A DNA stretch of 64,000 bases from Acidobacteriota bacterium (lineage in GTDB: Bacteria > Acidobacteriota > Thermoanaerobaculia > Multivoradales > Multivoraceae): contig JAPOWR010000001.1 of the NCBI GenBank assembly GCA_026707545.1, positions 1,393,778-1,457,777 of the forward strand. The letters run 5' to 3'. Of the stretch, positions 1 to 10,681 are shown in pieces; position 1 is the first letter of the stretch, and the number at the start of each line of letters is the position of its first letter. The position numbers and the translations under genes were made by a program. The notes beneath the pieces were generated by a model that worked only from the letters and a program-made list of their open reading frames with translations, was not told the origin of the DNA and did not search any database.

Positions 1-2384
<2,384 letters not shown>

Positions 2385-2388
2385 TCCG

Positions 2389-2724
2389 GTGAAATCGGTT
2401 TCCCAGGCCCGCGCACGCGATCTGCTGCGCCGGGAGTTGACCGACATTCTGAGGCGCGAAGTCCAGGATCCCCGGGCGTCCCTCGCCAGCATCGCCGATC
2501 TCACGTTGAACGCGGATCGCAGTCACGCACGCATCCAGCTCTCGGTGCTAGGCGACGAGGACGAACGCAAGACGGCGATCCGGGCGGTACGCCGGGCGGC
2601 CGGTTTCATTCGCGGCCGCCTCGGCCGGCGCCTGCGCCTGAGGCGGACGCCGGAACTCCACTTCGAGCTCTACCGCGGCGCCGAGCACGCCGAGCGGATC
2701 GACCAGCTTCTGAGCGAACTGTGA
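2389..2724 (+). CDS. rbfA: Ribosome-binding factor A
   Basis: Small KH-type 30S maturation factor needed for late 16S rRNA processing. 111 residues, normal for the family; the N-terminus (RARDLLRRELTDILRREVQDPR) and the mid-protein segment where SHARIQLSVLG leads into RAAGFIRGRLGRRLRLRRTPEL match RbfA. The start is GTG at 2389, 4 bases after the infB stop. Its TGA overlaps the GTG start of the following DHH phosphoesterase (GTGA), indicating translational coupling. Confidence 0.93.
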   Translation: MKSVSQARARDLLRRELTDILRREVQDPRASLASIADLTLNADRSHARIQLSVLGDEDERKTAIRAVRRAAGFIRGRLGRRLRLRRTPELHFELYRGAEHAERIDQLLSEL

Positions 2725-3755
2725 ACGCTCTCAGGACCTCCCCCACCGTCCCCGAGGAGTTCCTCGGCGCCCTCCTGGGCGGCAGGCACTTCCTGCTCTC
2801 GAGCCACGCCCACCCGGACGGCGACGCCATCGGCTCGGAGGTCGCCCTGGCGCGGATCCTTCGGGCGACCGGACGCTCCGCAACGATCTGGAACGTCGAT
2901 CCGGCGCCGGCAACCTACGACGGCGCCATCGGGGACACTCCGATCCACGTCGGCCGAACGCCGCCGCCCGGCTTTCCCGAGGCGTTCGACTTCGCGGTAG
3001 CTCTCGAGTGCCCGGGGCTCGACCGCACAGGCCTGGAGGATGCTCTGCGCCGGCTCGAGGTCCTGAACATGGACCATCACCTGGGCAACCGTCTCTACGG
3101 AGTCGCCAACTGGGTCGACACGGAAGCACCCGCCGTGGCCGAGATGGTGCTCCGTCTGGCGCACGCCCTCGACGCTCCGGTCGACCCGGCAACGGCCAAC
3201 GCGCTCTACCTCGGGCTCTCGACCGATACCGGCAGTTTCCGGTTCTCGAACGCCACCCCGCGGGCCTTCGAAGCGGCTGCCGAACTCGTCCGGCGCGGCG
3301 CACGCCCCGAGCAGATCGCCGGGTGGCTCTACGAGTCCCAGCCACCAGGCGCCGTGCGCCTGCTCGGCGAGGTGCTGGGAACGCTCCAGCTCCACTGCGA
3401 CGAACGAGTTGCCAGCGTCCGTCTGGAGCTGCGGATGTTCGAACGCGCGGGGGCTTCGCCGACCGACTCCGAGGGCTTGATCGACTACCCGCGGTCGATT
3501 CGCGGCGTCGAGGCGGTGGCGCTGTTTCGGGAGCGTCCCGAGGGAGACGTCAAGGTTTCTTTGCGCAGCCGCGGCGGGATCGATGTCGGCGCGATCGCCA
3601 GCCGGCGCGGTGGAGGCGGCCACAGGAACGCCGCCGGCTGCCTGATCGACACCGCGACGGACGAGACCGACGTGATCGCCGAACTGGGGGCCGCGGTGGA
3701 GGCGAAGGGGGAAGACGTCGCGCGTGCTGCCACGGCTTCTGAGGATGCGACATGA
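2721..3755 (+). CDS. nrnA: DHH/DHHA1 phosphoesterase, NrnA-like (nanoRNase / pAp phosphatase type)
   Basis: Predicted Mn-dependent cytoplasmic phosphoesterase that degrades 2-5 nt oligoribonucleotides and/or 3'-phosphoadenosine 5'-phosphate. Visible DHH motifs: HAHPDGDAIGS (~residues 30-40), an LECPGLDRTG segment in the position of motif II, MDHHLGN (the DHH signature) and STDTGSFRFSN; the C-terminal DHHA1 domain carries GGGGHRNAAG (~residues 293-302). 344 residues, somewhat longer than the usual 310-320. GTG start overlapping the rbfA stop; its own stop overlaps the truB ATG (ATGA). The position between rbfA and truB is common in bacteria. Substrate preference between nanoRNA and pAp cannot be decided from sequence. 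Confidence 0.9.
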   Translation: MNALRTSPTVPEEFLGALLGGRHFLLSSHAHPDGDAIGSEVALARILRATGRSATIWNVDPAPATYDGAIGDTPIHVGRTPPPGFPEAFDFAVALECPGLDRTGLEDALRRLEVLNMDHHLGNRLYGVANWVDTEAPAVAEMVLRLAHALDAPVDPATANALYLGLSTDTGSFRFSNATPRAFEAAAELVRRGARPEQIAGWLYESQPPGAVRLLGEVLGTLQLHCDERVASVRLELRMFERAGASPTDSEGLIDYPRSIRGVEAVALFRERPEGDVKVSLRSRGGIDVGAIASRRGGGGHRNAAGCLIDTATDETDVIAELGAAVEAKGEDVARAATASEDAT

Positions 3756-4699
3756 CCGCGGGGCCCGGGCGCCACGGACTGCTCCTGGTCGACAAGCAGC
3801 CGGGAGGCACTTCGCACGACGTCGTGCGGGCGGCGCGGCGCGCCCTCGCCGAACGAAAGGTCGGTCACTGCGGCACGCTCGACCCGAACGCGACCGGTCT
3901 CCTGCTACTGACCGTGGGGCGCAGTACCCGTCTGACGCGGTTCCTGATCGGCGCACCCAAGGTCTACGAAGGCGAGATCCGGTTCGGCATCGCGACCGAC
4001 ACCTACGATGCGGCCGGCGAGGTAACCCTCGAGGGCAGCACCGCCGATCTGACCCACGAGCAGGTCGTCGGAGCGATGCGCCGTTTCGAAGGCCTCCAGC
4101 ATCAGTTGCCGCCGCCCTACTCGGCGAAGAAGATCGGCGGCCGCAAGTACTACGAACTCGCGCGACGCGGGCAGGAGTTCGAACGAGAGGGCAAGGACGT
4201 CGAGATCTTCCAGTTCGAGGCGACTGGCCAGCTCGGAGCCCCCGGGCCGGACCGGATCCCGTTCCGGTTGAGTTGTGCGGCCGGCGCCTATGCGCGATCC
4301 CTCGCCCACGACGTGGGTGAGCAACTCGGCTGCGGCGGGCATCTTGCGACGCTGCGCCGCCTTCGCATCGGCTCGTTCGAAGTCGAAGGGGCGCTCGATT
4401 CCGGGCGGCTCGAAGCGGTCCAGCGGGGCGACGAACCGCTTTCCGCCACCGACCTGGGAGTCGCCTGGGTGCCGTTCGACGACATTCCCCTGCCCTTCCC
4501 CCGCGTCACGATGGACGCGACCCAGGAGCGCCGCATCGCGCACGGGCAGTCCGTGCTGGCGCCCGGCTGCGACGCCGAAGAGGGGGATTGGGTTCAGATC
4601 ACGAACAACCGCGGCCGGTTCCTCGCCGTGGGCGCGGTAGCGGAGCGGATCGGCGACCGCGGCCTCGCCGTCGTGCAGCCGAAGATCGTCTTCCACTGA
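3752..4699 (+). CDS. truB: tRNA pseudouridine(55) synthase
   Basis: Makes pseudouridine 55 in the T-loop of tRNAs. The N-terminus [16 protein letters not shown] and the catalytic-Asp motif GTLDPNATG (Asp ~43) are diagnostic; the [20 protein letters not shown] and [12 protein letters not shown] segments also fit. 315 residues with a C-terminal PUA-like region. ATG overlaps the upstream stop by 4 bases. A 180-base gap with its own promoter-like sequence separates it from rpsO. Confidence 0.96.
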   Translation: MTAGPGRHGLLLVDKQPGGTSHDVVRAARRALAERKVGHCGTLDPNATGLLLLTVGRSTRLTRFLIGAPKVYEGEIRFGIATDTYDAAGEVTLEGSTADLTHEQVVGAMRRFEGLQHQLPPPYSAKKIGGRKYYELARRGQEFEREGKDVEIFQFEATGQLGAPGPDRIPFRLSCAAGAYARSLAHDVGEQLGCGGHLATLRRLRIGSFEVEGALDSGRLEAVQRGDEPLSATDLGVAWVPFDDIPLPFPRVTMDATQERRIAHGQSVLAPGCDAEEGDWVQITNNRGRFLAVGAVAERIGDRGLAVVQPKIVFH

Positions 4700-4750
4700 G
4701 GCCGCCCAAACCCCTCGCAGCCTTGGAGTTCGGCGCCAGAGCCGACCTCG

Positions 4751-4778
4751 CGGACAACAGGGCCGGCCGTGCTACACT
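4751..4778 (+). promoter_or_regulatory. Candidate sigma70-type promoter for rpsO
   Basis: CGGACA (4751-4756) and TACACT (4773-4778) are separated by 16 bases in the truB-rpsO gap. A start near 4786 would give an A- and purine-rich leader of about 95 nt before the rpsO GTG. S15 represses its own mRNA in several bacteria through a structured leader; I do not see a clear pseudoknot or three-way junction here. The -35 match is only 4/6. Confidence 0.4.
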
Positions 4779-4880
4779 CCGCGCCGCGAAAGGACAGAGG
4801 AACGACGAAGGAACCGAAAGAAGGCAACACAGGAAACCAGCCCAGAACGAAACCAGCAAGAGTCAGCGAGGAATCAGAGA

Positions 4881-5150
4881 GTGCCACAGACAGCCGAAGT
4901 GAAGGACCAGATCATTCGTGACTTCCGTCTCCACGAGACGGACACGGGTTCCCCTGAAGTCCAGGTCGCGCTCCTGACGAACCGCATCAACGAACTCACC
5001 GAGCACTTCAAGGTCCACAAGCAGGACCATCATGGCCGGCGCGGCCTGCTGAAGTTGGTCGGGCGCCGCCGTCGGCTGCTCGGCTACCTCCGCAACCAGA
5101 GCTTCGAGCGCTACCGGACGACGATCGAGCGTCTCGGGATTCGCAGGTAG
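4881..5150 (+). CDS. rpsO: 30S ribosomal protein S15
   Basis: Primary 16S rRNA-binding protein of the 30S platform. 89 residues, the standard length. The segments [22 protein letters not shown] and [25 protein letters not shown] are canonical. The start is GTG at 4881, before [15 protein letters not shown]. Followed by pnp after 170 bases, the order seen in many bacteria. Confidence 0.97.
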   Translation: MPQTAEVKDQIIRDFRLHETDTGSPEVQVALLTNRINELTEHFKVHKQDHHGRRGLLKLVGRRRRLLGYLRNQSFERYRTTIERLGIRR

Positions 5151-5171
5151 CCCTTAGAGCCCGGAGCCGCC

Positions 5172-5240
5172 AGGCGGTTCCGCCTCTCCCGAACCGGCCG
5201 CTTCGCCGACGAGGTGAGTTCGGATCCATCGACGGATCCG
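5172..5240 (+). promoter_or_regulatory. Hairpins in the rpsO-pnp spacer
   Basis: Two inverted repeats lie in the 170-base spacer: AGGCGG/CCGCCT at 5172-5185 (2-nt spacer) and CGGATCC/GGATCCG at 5221-5240 (7-bp stem, 6-nt loop). No T-run follows either. In E. coli the same spacer carries the rpsO terminator and an RNase III site used for PNPase autoregulation. An equivalent processing role here is an inference from position. Confidence 0.4.
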
Positions 5241-5320
5241 TTCGGCCGACGTGAGGCACCTGCCCGCCGCTTCGAATTGCGGGCGCAACCACAGAGCAAG
5301 GAAAGACAAGAGAACAAGCA

Positions 5321-7618
5321 ATGAAGTTCACCAAGGACATCCCCATCGGGAACTCCACCATGACCCTGGAATCCGGGCGCCTGGCCAAGCAGGCGAACGG
5401 TTCCTGCACCGTACAGCTCGGCGAGACGATCGTGCTGACCACCGCCTGCATGGCGCCGGACAGCAACCCGCGGGGCTTTCTGCCCCTGACCGTCGACTAT
5501 CGCGAATACACGTCGGCGGCGGGCCGCATCCCGGGCGGCTTCTTCAAGCGCGAGGGACGCCCCTCCGAGAAGGAGATCATCACCTGCCGCCTGACCGATC
5601 GGCCGCTCCGGCCGCTCTTCCCGCCGGGGTACTTCCACGAGACACAGATCATCTCCTTCGTCCTCTCGGCCGACCAGGAGAACGACCCCGACATCCTCGC
5701 GATCAACGGCGCGTCGACGGCACTCGTGCTCTCCGACATTCCCTTCTACCACCCGGTGGGCGCGGTGCGCGTCGGGCTGATCGACGATGAGATCGTGTTC
5801 AACCCCACGGGCGCCGAGCGGGACGTCTCGGATCTCGACCTGATCGTCGTCGGCACCGCGGATGCGGTGACCATGGTCGAGGCCGGAGCCAACCAGCTCG
5901 ATGAGAGCGTGATCCTCGACTGCATCTTCGCCGGCCACCAGGAACTGCAGAAGATCGTTCGCGCGCAGCGGGAGCTGTTCCGCGAGATGAACCTCGAGAA
6001 GCCCGACTGGAAGGCCCCGGAGGCCTACACGGCCGAGTTCCAGCAGGAGGTCGAACGCGCCATCTGGAACGACTTCACCGCCGCGCTCAACACGCCCGCG
6101 AAGTTCGAGCGCCGCGACGCGGTGAAGGCCGTCGTCGACGGCTTCATCGAGCAGCTTCCCGAGGAGGACGACCGGCGCGCGCAGGTCGGCAAGATCGTCA
6201 GCGAACTCGAGGACAAGGCGCTCCGCGAGATCGTGATGAAGCAGGGCAAACGCTTCGACAACCGCGCGCTCGACGAGATCCGGGCGCTCGACTGCGACAC
6301 GGGGCTCCTGCCCCGGGTCCACGGATCGGCGCTCTTCACCCGTGGCGAGACCCAGGCTCTCGCCTCGGTCACGCTCGGCACGCGCCGGGACGCGCAGATC
6401 ATCGAGGAGTACGAGGGTGAAACCCACCAGAAGTTCCTCCTCCACTACAACTTCCCGCCGTTCTCGGTGGGCGAGGTCCGGTTCCTGCGCGGGTCCAGCC
6501 GGCGCGAGATCGGCCACGGCGTTCTGGCCCGCCGCGCCCTGGTCCCCGTGCTGCCGACCGAGGACGACTTTCCCTACACGGTTCGCGTGGTCTCGGAGAT
6601 CCTGGAATCGAACGGTTCCTCGTCGATGGCGACCGTCTGCGCCGGTTCGCTGGCATTGTTCGACGCCGGCGTGCCCATGCTGGCCCCGGTGGCGGGGGTG
6701 GCCATGGGCCTGGTCAAGGACGGCGAGGACTTCGCCGTCCTCAGCGACATCGCCGGCCAGGAGGACCACCACGGCGACATGGACTTCAAGGTCGCCGGCA
6801 CCCGCGGCGGGATCACCGCCCTGCAGATGGACATCAAGATCACCGGAGTGACCCGCGAGATCATGGGCCAGGCGCTGACCCAGGCCAAGACGGGCCGACT
6901 GCACATCCTCGACCACATGGCCGCCGAGATCGGCGAGCCGCGGGAGGAGATGTCAGAGTACGCCCCACGCCTGCACGTGATGATGGTCGCCCGCGACCGG
7001 ATTCGCGACGTGATCGGACCGGGCGGCAAGACGATCCGCGGCATCACCGAGGAGACCGGCTGCCAGATCGACATCGAGGACGACGGCCGTGTCGTCGTCG
7101 CCTCGCCGAACTCCACCGCCGCAGACCGGGCGATCGCGATGATCGAACGCCTGACTGAGGTACCGGAGGTCGACAAGGTCTATACCGGCCAGGTACGGCG
7201 GGTCGAGCCGTTCGGCGCGTTCGTCGAGATCCTCCCCGGTACGGACGGTCTGGTCCACATCAGTGAACTCGCCCCCTACCGGGTCGGCGAGATCGGCGAC
7301 CTGGTCACCGAGGGCGACGAGATGACGGTCAAGGTGATCGACATCGATCCTTCGGGCAAGGTGCGACTGTCGCGGAAGGCCGTGATCATGGATGCTCCCG
7401 ACTTCGATCCCAAGGACTATGAAGGCATGGGCGTCCCGGCGCCCGCCGGCGGCGACCGCAGGGGCGGTCCCGGCGGACGCGGGGGCCGTGGCGGTCCCGG
7501 CGGACGCGGTGGAAGAGGCGGCCCGCGCGGACGCGGCGGCCGTGGCGGTCCCGGCGGACGCGGTGGAAGAGGCCGCGGCCCACGGTCGGGCGGCGGTCGC
7601 GGTCCGCGCCGCGACTAG
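5321..7618 (+). CDS. pnp: Polyribonucleotide nucleotidyltransferase (PNPase)
   Basis: Phosphorolytic 3'-5' exoribonuclease. 765 residues: two RNase PH domains with a helical linker, catalytic-core motif AGQEDHHGDMDFKVAGT (~residues 477-493), KH domain with IRDVIGPGGKTIRGI (~557-571), S1 domain (~620-690), then an unusual tail. The last 56 residues are almost only Gly, Arg and Pro (RGG/RGGP repeats, 16 Arg), absent from textbook PNPases but the kind of low-complexity RNA-binding tail found in some lineages. ATG at 5321 is preceded by an AAGGAAAGA stretch. Convergent with larC; only 43 bases separate their stops. Confidence 0.97.
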   Translation: MKFTKDIPIGNSTMTLESGRLAKQANGSCTVQLGETIVLTTACMAPDSNPRGFLPLTVDYREYTSAAGRIPGGFFKREGRPSEKEIITCRLTDRPLRPLFPPGYFHETQIISFVLSADQENDPDILAINGASTALVLSDIPFYHPVGAVRVGLIDDEIVFNPTGAERDVSDLDLIVVGTADAVTMVEAGANQLDESVILDCIFAGHQELQKIVRAQRELFREMNLEKPDWKAPEAYTAEFQQEVERAIWNDFTAALNTPAKFERRDAVKAVVDGFIEQLPEEDDRRAQVGKIVSELEDKALREIVMKQGKRFDNRALDEIRALDCDTGLLPRVHGSALFTRGETQALASVTLGTRRDAQIIEEYEGETHQKFLLHYNFPPFSVGEVRFLRGSSRREIGHGVLARRALVPVLPTEDDFPYTVRVVSEILESNGSSSMATVCAGSLALFDAGVPMLAPVAGVAMGLVKDGEDFAVLSDIAGQEDHHGDMDFKVAGTRGGITALQMDIKITGVTREIMGQALTQAKTGRLHILDHMAAEIGEPREEMSEYAPRLHVMMVARDRIRDVIGPGGKTIRGITEETGCQIDIEDDGRVVVASPNSTAADRAIAMIERLTEVPEVDKVYTGQVRRVEPFGAFVEILPGTDGLVHISELAPYRVGEIGDLVTEGDEMTVKVIDIDPSGKVRLSRKAVIMDAPDFDPKDYEGMGVPAPAGGDRRGGPGGRGGRGGPGGRGGRGGPRGRGGRGGPGGRGGRGRGPRSGGGRGPRRD
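7484..7573 (+). repeat. Direct repeat encoding the RGG tail of PNPase
   Basis: A 36-base block (7484-7519) is repeated exactly at 7538-7573, a 54-base (18-codon) period, in frame within pnp. It encodes Gly-Arg-Gly-Gly-Pro units. Exact repetition at DNA level points to recent slippage or duplication expanding the tail. Confidence 0.8.
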
Positions 7619-7634
7619 GAGGCTGCGCCGCCAG

Positions 7635-7648
7635 GTCGGCCGGCCGAC
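7635..7648. terminator. Palindrome between convergent pnp and larC
   Basis: GTCGGCCGGCCGAC is a perfect 14-bp palindrome in the 43-base gap between the two converging stops. It could fold in either transcript as a short stem and act as a weak bidirectional terminator, but no T-run is present. Confidence 0.3.
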
Positions 7649-7661
7649 ACCGGCCAGCCGC

Positions 7662-8885
7662 TCAGTCGGCGGCGATGAGGGCGGCACGATAGACCGCCCG
7701 GAAAGGGACTTCCCTCTCCCGGGCGATCCGTCGTACGTCCTCGTACTCCGGCGCCGTTCCCAGGGAGCGACCGCCGACCGCCGCCGTCTTGACCCGGACC
7801 TCGCCGAAGGGCGTCGTCACCGAGACGACTCTTCGTTCGGCTTCCAGCCGGTCGACGACCGTCCGCCGGCAGCCCAGGGACCCGGTCTCGAGGAGTAGCC
7901 GCTCGGCGAGATCCGAAGCCCGTTCGGGGCGGCAGATCACGGTGACGGCCACCCCGGGACGCGACTTCTTCATCTGCACCGGGGTGGCGAACACATCCAG
8001 CGCGCCGGCTCCAAGCAGTGTCTCCGCCGCGTAGCCGATCGCCTCGCCGGTGGCATCGTCGACCTGACATTCCAGCACCGCGACGCGGCTCCAGGGCGAA
8101 GCGGCCGTGACCCGGGTCGCCAGTTGGACACGGAGCGCGTTCGGCCGATCGGCGAGCTCCCTGCTGCCCAGGCCGACACCCGTGTCCTCGATGCGGCGGG
8201 GGCAGTCGACTGCCGAAGGCCCGGAGGAATCCACGAACTCGCGCAGGATCACGGCGCCCGTAGGCGTCGTCATCTCGCCCTCCACCCCGCCGGCGGTGAT
8301 CGGTATGCCTCGAAGCAGCAAAGCCGTCGCCGGCGCCGGTACGGGCATCACGCCGTGGCGGGTCTTCACCGTGCCGCTACCCACCACCACGGTGGAACAG
8401 GACACCCTGGCCGGGGCAAAGTGCTCGAGCGCGAGCGCGGCGCCGACCAGATCGACAATCGAGTCGTCGGCGCCGACTTCGTGGAAGTGCACCTCGTCCA
8501 GACCGACCCCGTGCACGCTCGCTTCCGCCTCCCCGAGGCGGCTGAAGAGCGCCGACGCACGTTCTCTCGTGCCCGCCCCGAGACCGCTCCGCTCGATCAT
8601 GCGGAGGATCGTGGACAGGCTCCGATGCGAGGCGCCCGCGCCACCGCGTCCTTCCACCGGTCGGCCACCGCGCAGCACGCTGAAGCGCATTCCCGCCAGC
8701 GACCCGCGTTTCGCCCGCCGCACCTGGAGCTCGACGCCGGAAAGACCCAGTCGCTCGACCATTTCCTCGAGCCGGGCCAACGGCAACCCCAAGTCCAGGC
8801 AGGCGCCCAGAAACATGTCGCCCGAGATGCCGCTGGCACAGTCCAAGTGGAGCAGGTCGGGGCCTCCAGCAGCCATCGGAAGCAC
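7662..8885 (-). CDS. larC: LarC-like nickel insertion protein (DUF111)
   Basis: LarC inserts nickel into pyridinium-3,5-bisthiocarboxylic acid mononucleotide to make the nickel-pincer cofactor of lactate racemase and relatives. The N-terminus LHLDCASGISGDMFLGACLD is diagnostic; a central HFHEVGADDSIVDLVGAALAL segment and a C-terminal domain (LECQVDDATGEAIGY, PVQMKKSRPG) complete it. 407 residues in a single frame, whereas in lactobacilli the two halves are joined by a programmed frameshift. LarB, LarE and LarA are not in this window, so the client enzyme is unknown. radC lies 33 bases upstream on the same strand. Confidence 0.9.
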   Translation of the reverse strand: MLPMAAGGPDLLHLDCASGISGDMFLGACLDLGLPLARLEEMVERLGLSGVELQVRRAKRGSLAGMRFSVLRGGRPVEGRGGAGASHRSLSTILRMIERSGLGAGTRERASALFSRLGEAEASVHGVGLDEVHFHEVGADDSIVDLVGAALALEHFAPARVSCSTVVVGSGTVKTRHGVMPVPAPATALLLRGIPITAGGVEGEMTTPTGAVILREFVDSSGPSAVDCPRRIEDTGVGLGSRELADRPNALRVQLATRVTAASPWSRVAVLECQVDDATGEAIGYAAETLLGAGALDVFATPVQMKKSRPGVAVTVICRPERASDLAERLLLETGSLGCRRTVVDRLEAERRVVSVTTPFGEVRVKTAAVGGRSLGTAPEYEDVRRIAREREVPFRAVYRAALIAAD

Positions 8886-8918
8886 CCTAGCAGTCCCTGC
8901 CCGCGCAACCGCCCGCCG

Positions 8919-9641
8919 CTACAGGAATCCCCTTTCCCGCATCGAGACCCAGCGGCCGCCGCCGCCGAGAATCAGGTGATCGACGAGTTCGACTCCCACC
9001 GAAGCCCCGGCCCGCGCTAGTCTGCGGGTGAAGGCGATGTCCTCCCGGCTCGGATCCGGATCACCGCTGGGATGGTTGTGGAAGACTGCCGCCGCCGTCG
9101 CACCCAGTCGCAGGGCCTCCTTCAGGATCACGCGCGGCTCGACCGAGGTGCGGTCGAGAGCGCCGACGAAATGCTCCCGCTCGCTGATCACGCGGCCCCG
9201 GACGTCGACGTAGATCGCGCCCATCACCTCCTGGTCGCGGCGCGCGTAGCGCAGGTTCAGGTAGCGCGCTACACCCACCACGTCGCCAAGGGGTCTTCTC
9301 TGCGGGAGCTGGGCCTTGGCCAGACGCCGGGCCAACTCCACGGCCGCGAGGACCGTCGCCGCCTTGGCGTCTCCGAGCCCCTTTCGGCGCAACGACGGCA
9401 GGTCGTGTTCAACCAGCAGGGCGAGCGCCGGCAGGCCGCCGAGCCCGCGTCCCTCGTCGTAGAGCAGATCGTAGGCGAGATCAAGCACTGAGCAGCCCCG
9501 GTGCCCGGTCCGCAGAAGAATCGCGATCAGTTCGCAATCGGTCAAGACTCCCGCTCCGTGCGCCAGCAACCGCTCGCGCGGACGCTGCCCCGAAGGCATC
9601 TCCCGCAGTGTGCTGCGGAGCGGTCGGTCCTGTCTTGCCAT
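8919..9641 (-). CDS. radC: RadC-family JAB/MPN domain protein
   Basis: 240 residues: an N-terminal helix-hairpin-helix-like region (LLAHGAGVLTDCELIAILLRTG, then LPSLRRKGLGDAKAATVLAAVELARR) and a C-terminal JAMM metallo-domain with HNHPSGDPDPSRED and VDHLILG. The zinc-ligand pattern HxH...D is intact. The molecular role of RadC is uncertain (historical DNA-repair link; often near mobile or competence genes). Here it is chromosomal beside larC, with no mobile genes visible. Divergent from the agmatinase-family gene across ~100 bases. Confidence 0.92.
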   Translation of the reverse strand: MARQDRPLRSTLREMPSGQRPRERLLAHGAGVLTDCELIAILLRTGHRGCSVLDLAYDLLYDEGRGLGGLPALALLVEHDLPSLRRKGLGDAKAATVLAAVELARRLAKAQLPQRRPLGDVVGVARYLNLRYARRDQEVMGAIYVDVRGRVISEREHFVGALDRTSVEPRVILKEALRLGATAAAVFHNHPSGDPDPSREDIAFTRRLARAGASVGVELVDHLILGGGGRWVSMRERGFL

Positions 9642-9742
9642 CGCGCCTCCTCTGTGGACATCGACGAATTGACGGCCGTCCAGTTCTCGTCACCACGGGA
9701 GGCCAGTTCTCCGCCTGTCCCTCCGGCTACAGTGTCCGTTCC

Positions 9743-10681
9743 GTGCCGCTACCCGACGCCGAACTTCCGCCGTTCCTTACCTCCGAGGGCCTACCGGCCG
9801 AAGCGTCCGTCGCCATCCTGCCCGTGCCCTACGAACGCACGACATCGTGGGGTCGGGGTGCGGAACATGGACCGGCCGCCCTGCTCCGCGCCTCCCGTTA
9901 CGTCGAGCTGTACGACGAGGAGCTCCGGCTGGAACCCTTCCGCATCGGCATCGAGACCCTGCCGCCGGTCGATGTCGAGACGTCGGAGGACGCCGCGCTC
10001 CAGCGCATCAGCGCTTCGGCCCGGGCCGTGATCGAACGCGGCCGTTTCCTCGCCGCGATCGGCGGCGAGCACACGGTCACCCCCGCCCTGGTGCGTGGCG
10101 TGATGGAAGCAGCCGGCGCCGACCTGGGCACCGACCTGGGCCTCGTGCAGTTCGACGCCCACGCCGACCTGAGGCCGAGCTACCAGGGAACCCGCTGGAA
10201 CCACGCCTGCGCGATGAGCCGGGTGCTCGACCTCGGCGTCCACACACTCGCGGTCGGCATCCGGTCGCTGAGCCGGCCGGAGGCCGTGCGGATCGAGACA
10301 GAGAGGCTCCCGATCATCTGGGGCCACCAGATGCAGGCCCTGGACCCGGAGGATCTGCAGGCGCTGTTCGCGGGGCTACTCGCGTCACTGCCCGACACCG
10401 TCTATCTCACCTTCGACCTCGACTTCTTCGACCCGTCGCTGCTGCCGGCCACCGGAACGCCCGAACCCGGCGGCGGCAACTGGTTCCAGGCTCTGACGCT
10501 GCTCCGCCTGTTGTTCGAGCAAAAGCGCGTCATCGCGATGGACATCGTCGAACTGGCCCCGATCCCCGACAACGCGGCCAGCGAATTCACGGCGGCGCGC
10601 CTGCTCTACAAGTGCATCGGCTACCGCTACCGCCAGACCCTGGCCGCCGCTCAGAGGCCGATCAGGCCGCCCGCGACGTAG
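9743..10681 (+). CDS. speB: Agmatinase/arginase (ureohydrolase) family protein
   Basis: Predicted Mn-dependent ureohydrolase, most like agmatinase (agmatine to putrescine and urea). Metal-ligand motifs: GGEHT, FDAHADLR and TFDLDFFDPS, followed by ATGTPEPGGG. I chose GTG at 9743 (VPLPDAELPPFL), giving 312 residues; the longer frame from 9608 would overlap radC and adds an atypical Cys/Arg-rich stretch. There is no obvious Shine-Dalgarno before 9743, and a TACAGT box at 9729-9734 lies just upstream, so the start is uncertain. The 3' end overlaps the converging DASS transporter by 31 bases. Arginase, formiminoglutamase or guanidinobutyrase activity cannot be excluded. Confidence 0.85.
   Translation: MPLPDAELPPFLTSEGLPAEASVAILPVPYERTTSWGRGAEHGPAALLRASRYVELYDEELRLEPFRIGIETLPPVDVETSEDAALQRISASARAVIERGRFLAAIGGEHTVTPALVRGVMEAAGADLGTDLGLVQFDAHADLRPSYQGTRWNHACAMSRVLDLGVHTLAVGIRSLSRPEAVRIETERLPIIWGHQMQALDPEDLQALFAGLLASLPDTVYLTFDLDFFDPSLLPATGTPEPGGGNWFQALTLLRLLFEQKRVIAMDIVELAPIPDNAASEFTAARLLYKCIGYRYRQTLAAAQRPIRPPAT

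Noticed and set aside
5111..6916. Minus-strand frame opposite pnp
   Set aside because: Shadow of PNPase; no motifs, and it crosses the rpsO-pnp spacer hairpins.
7448..7615. Short regularly spaced repeats that could look CRISPR-like
   Set aside because: They are contiguous, in frame and encode the RGG tail of PNPase; no unique spacers.
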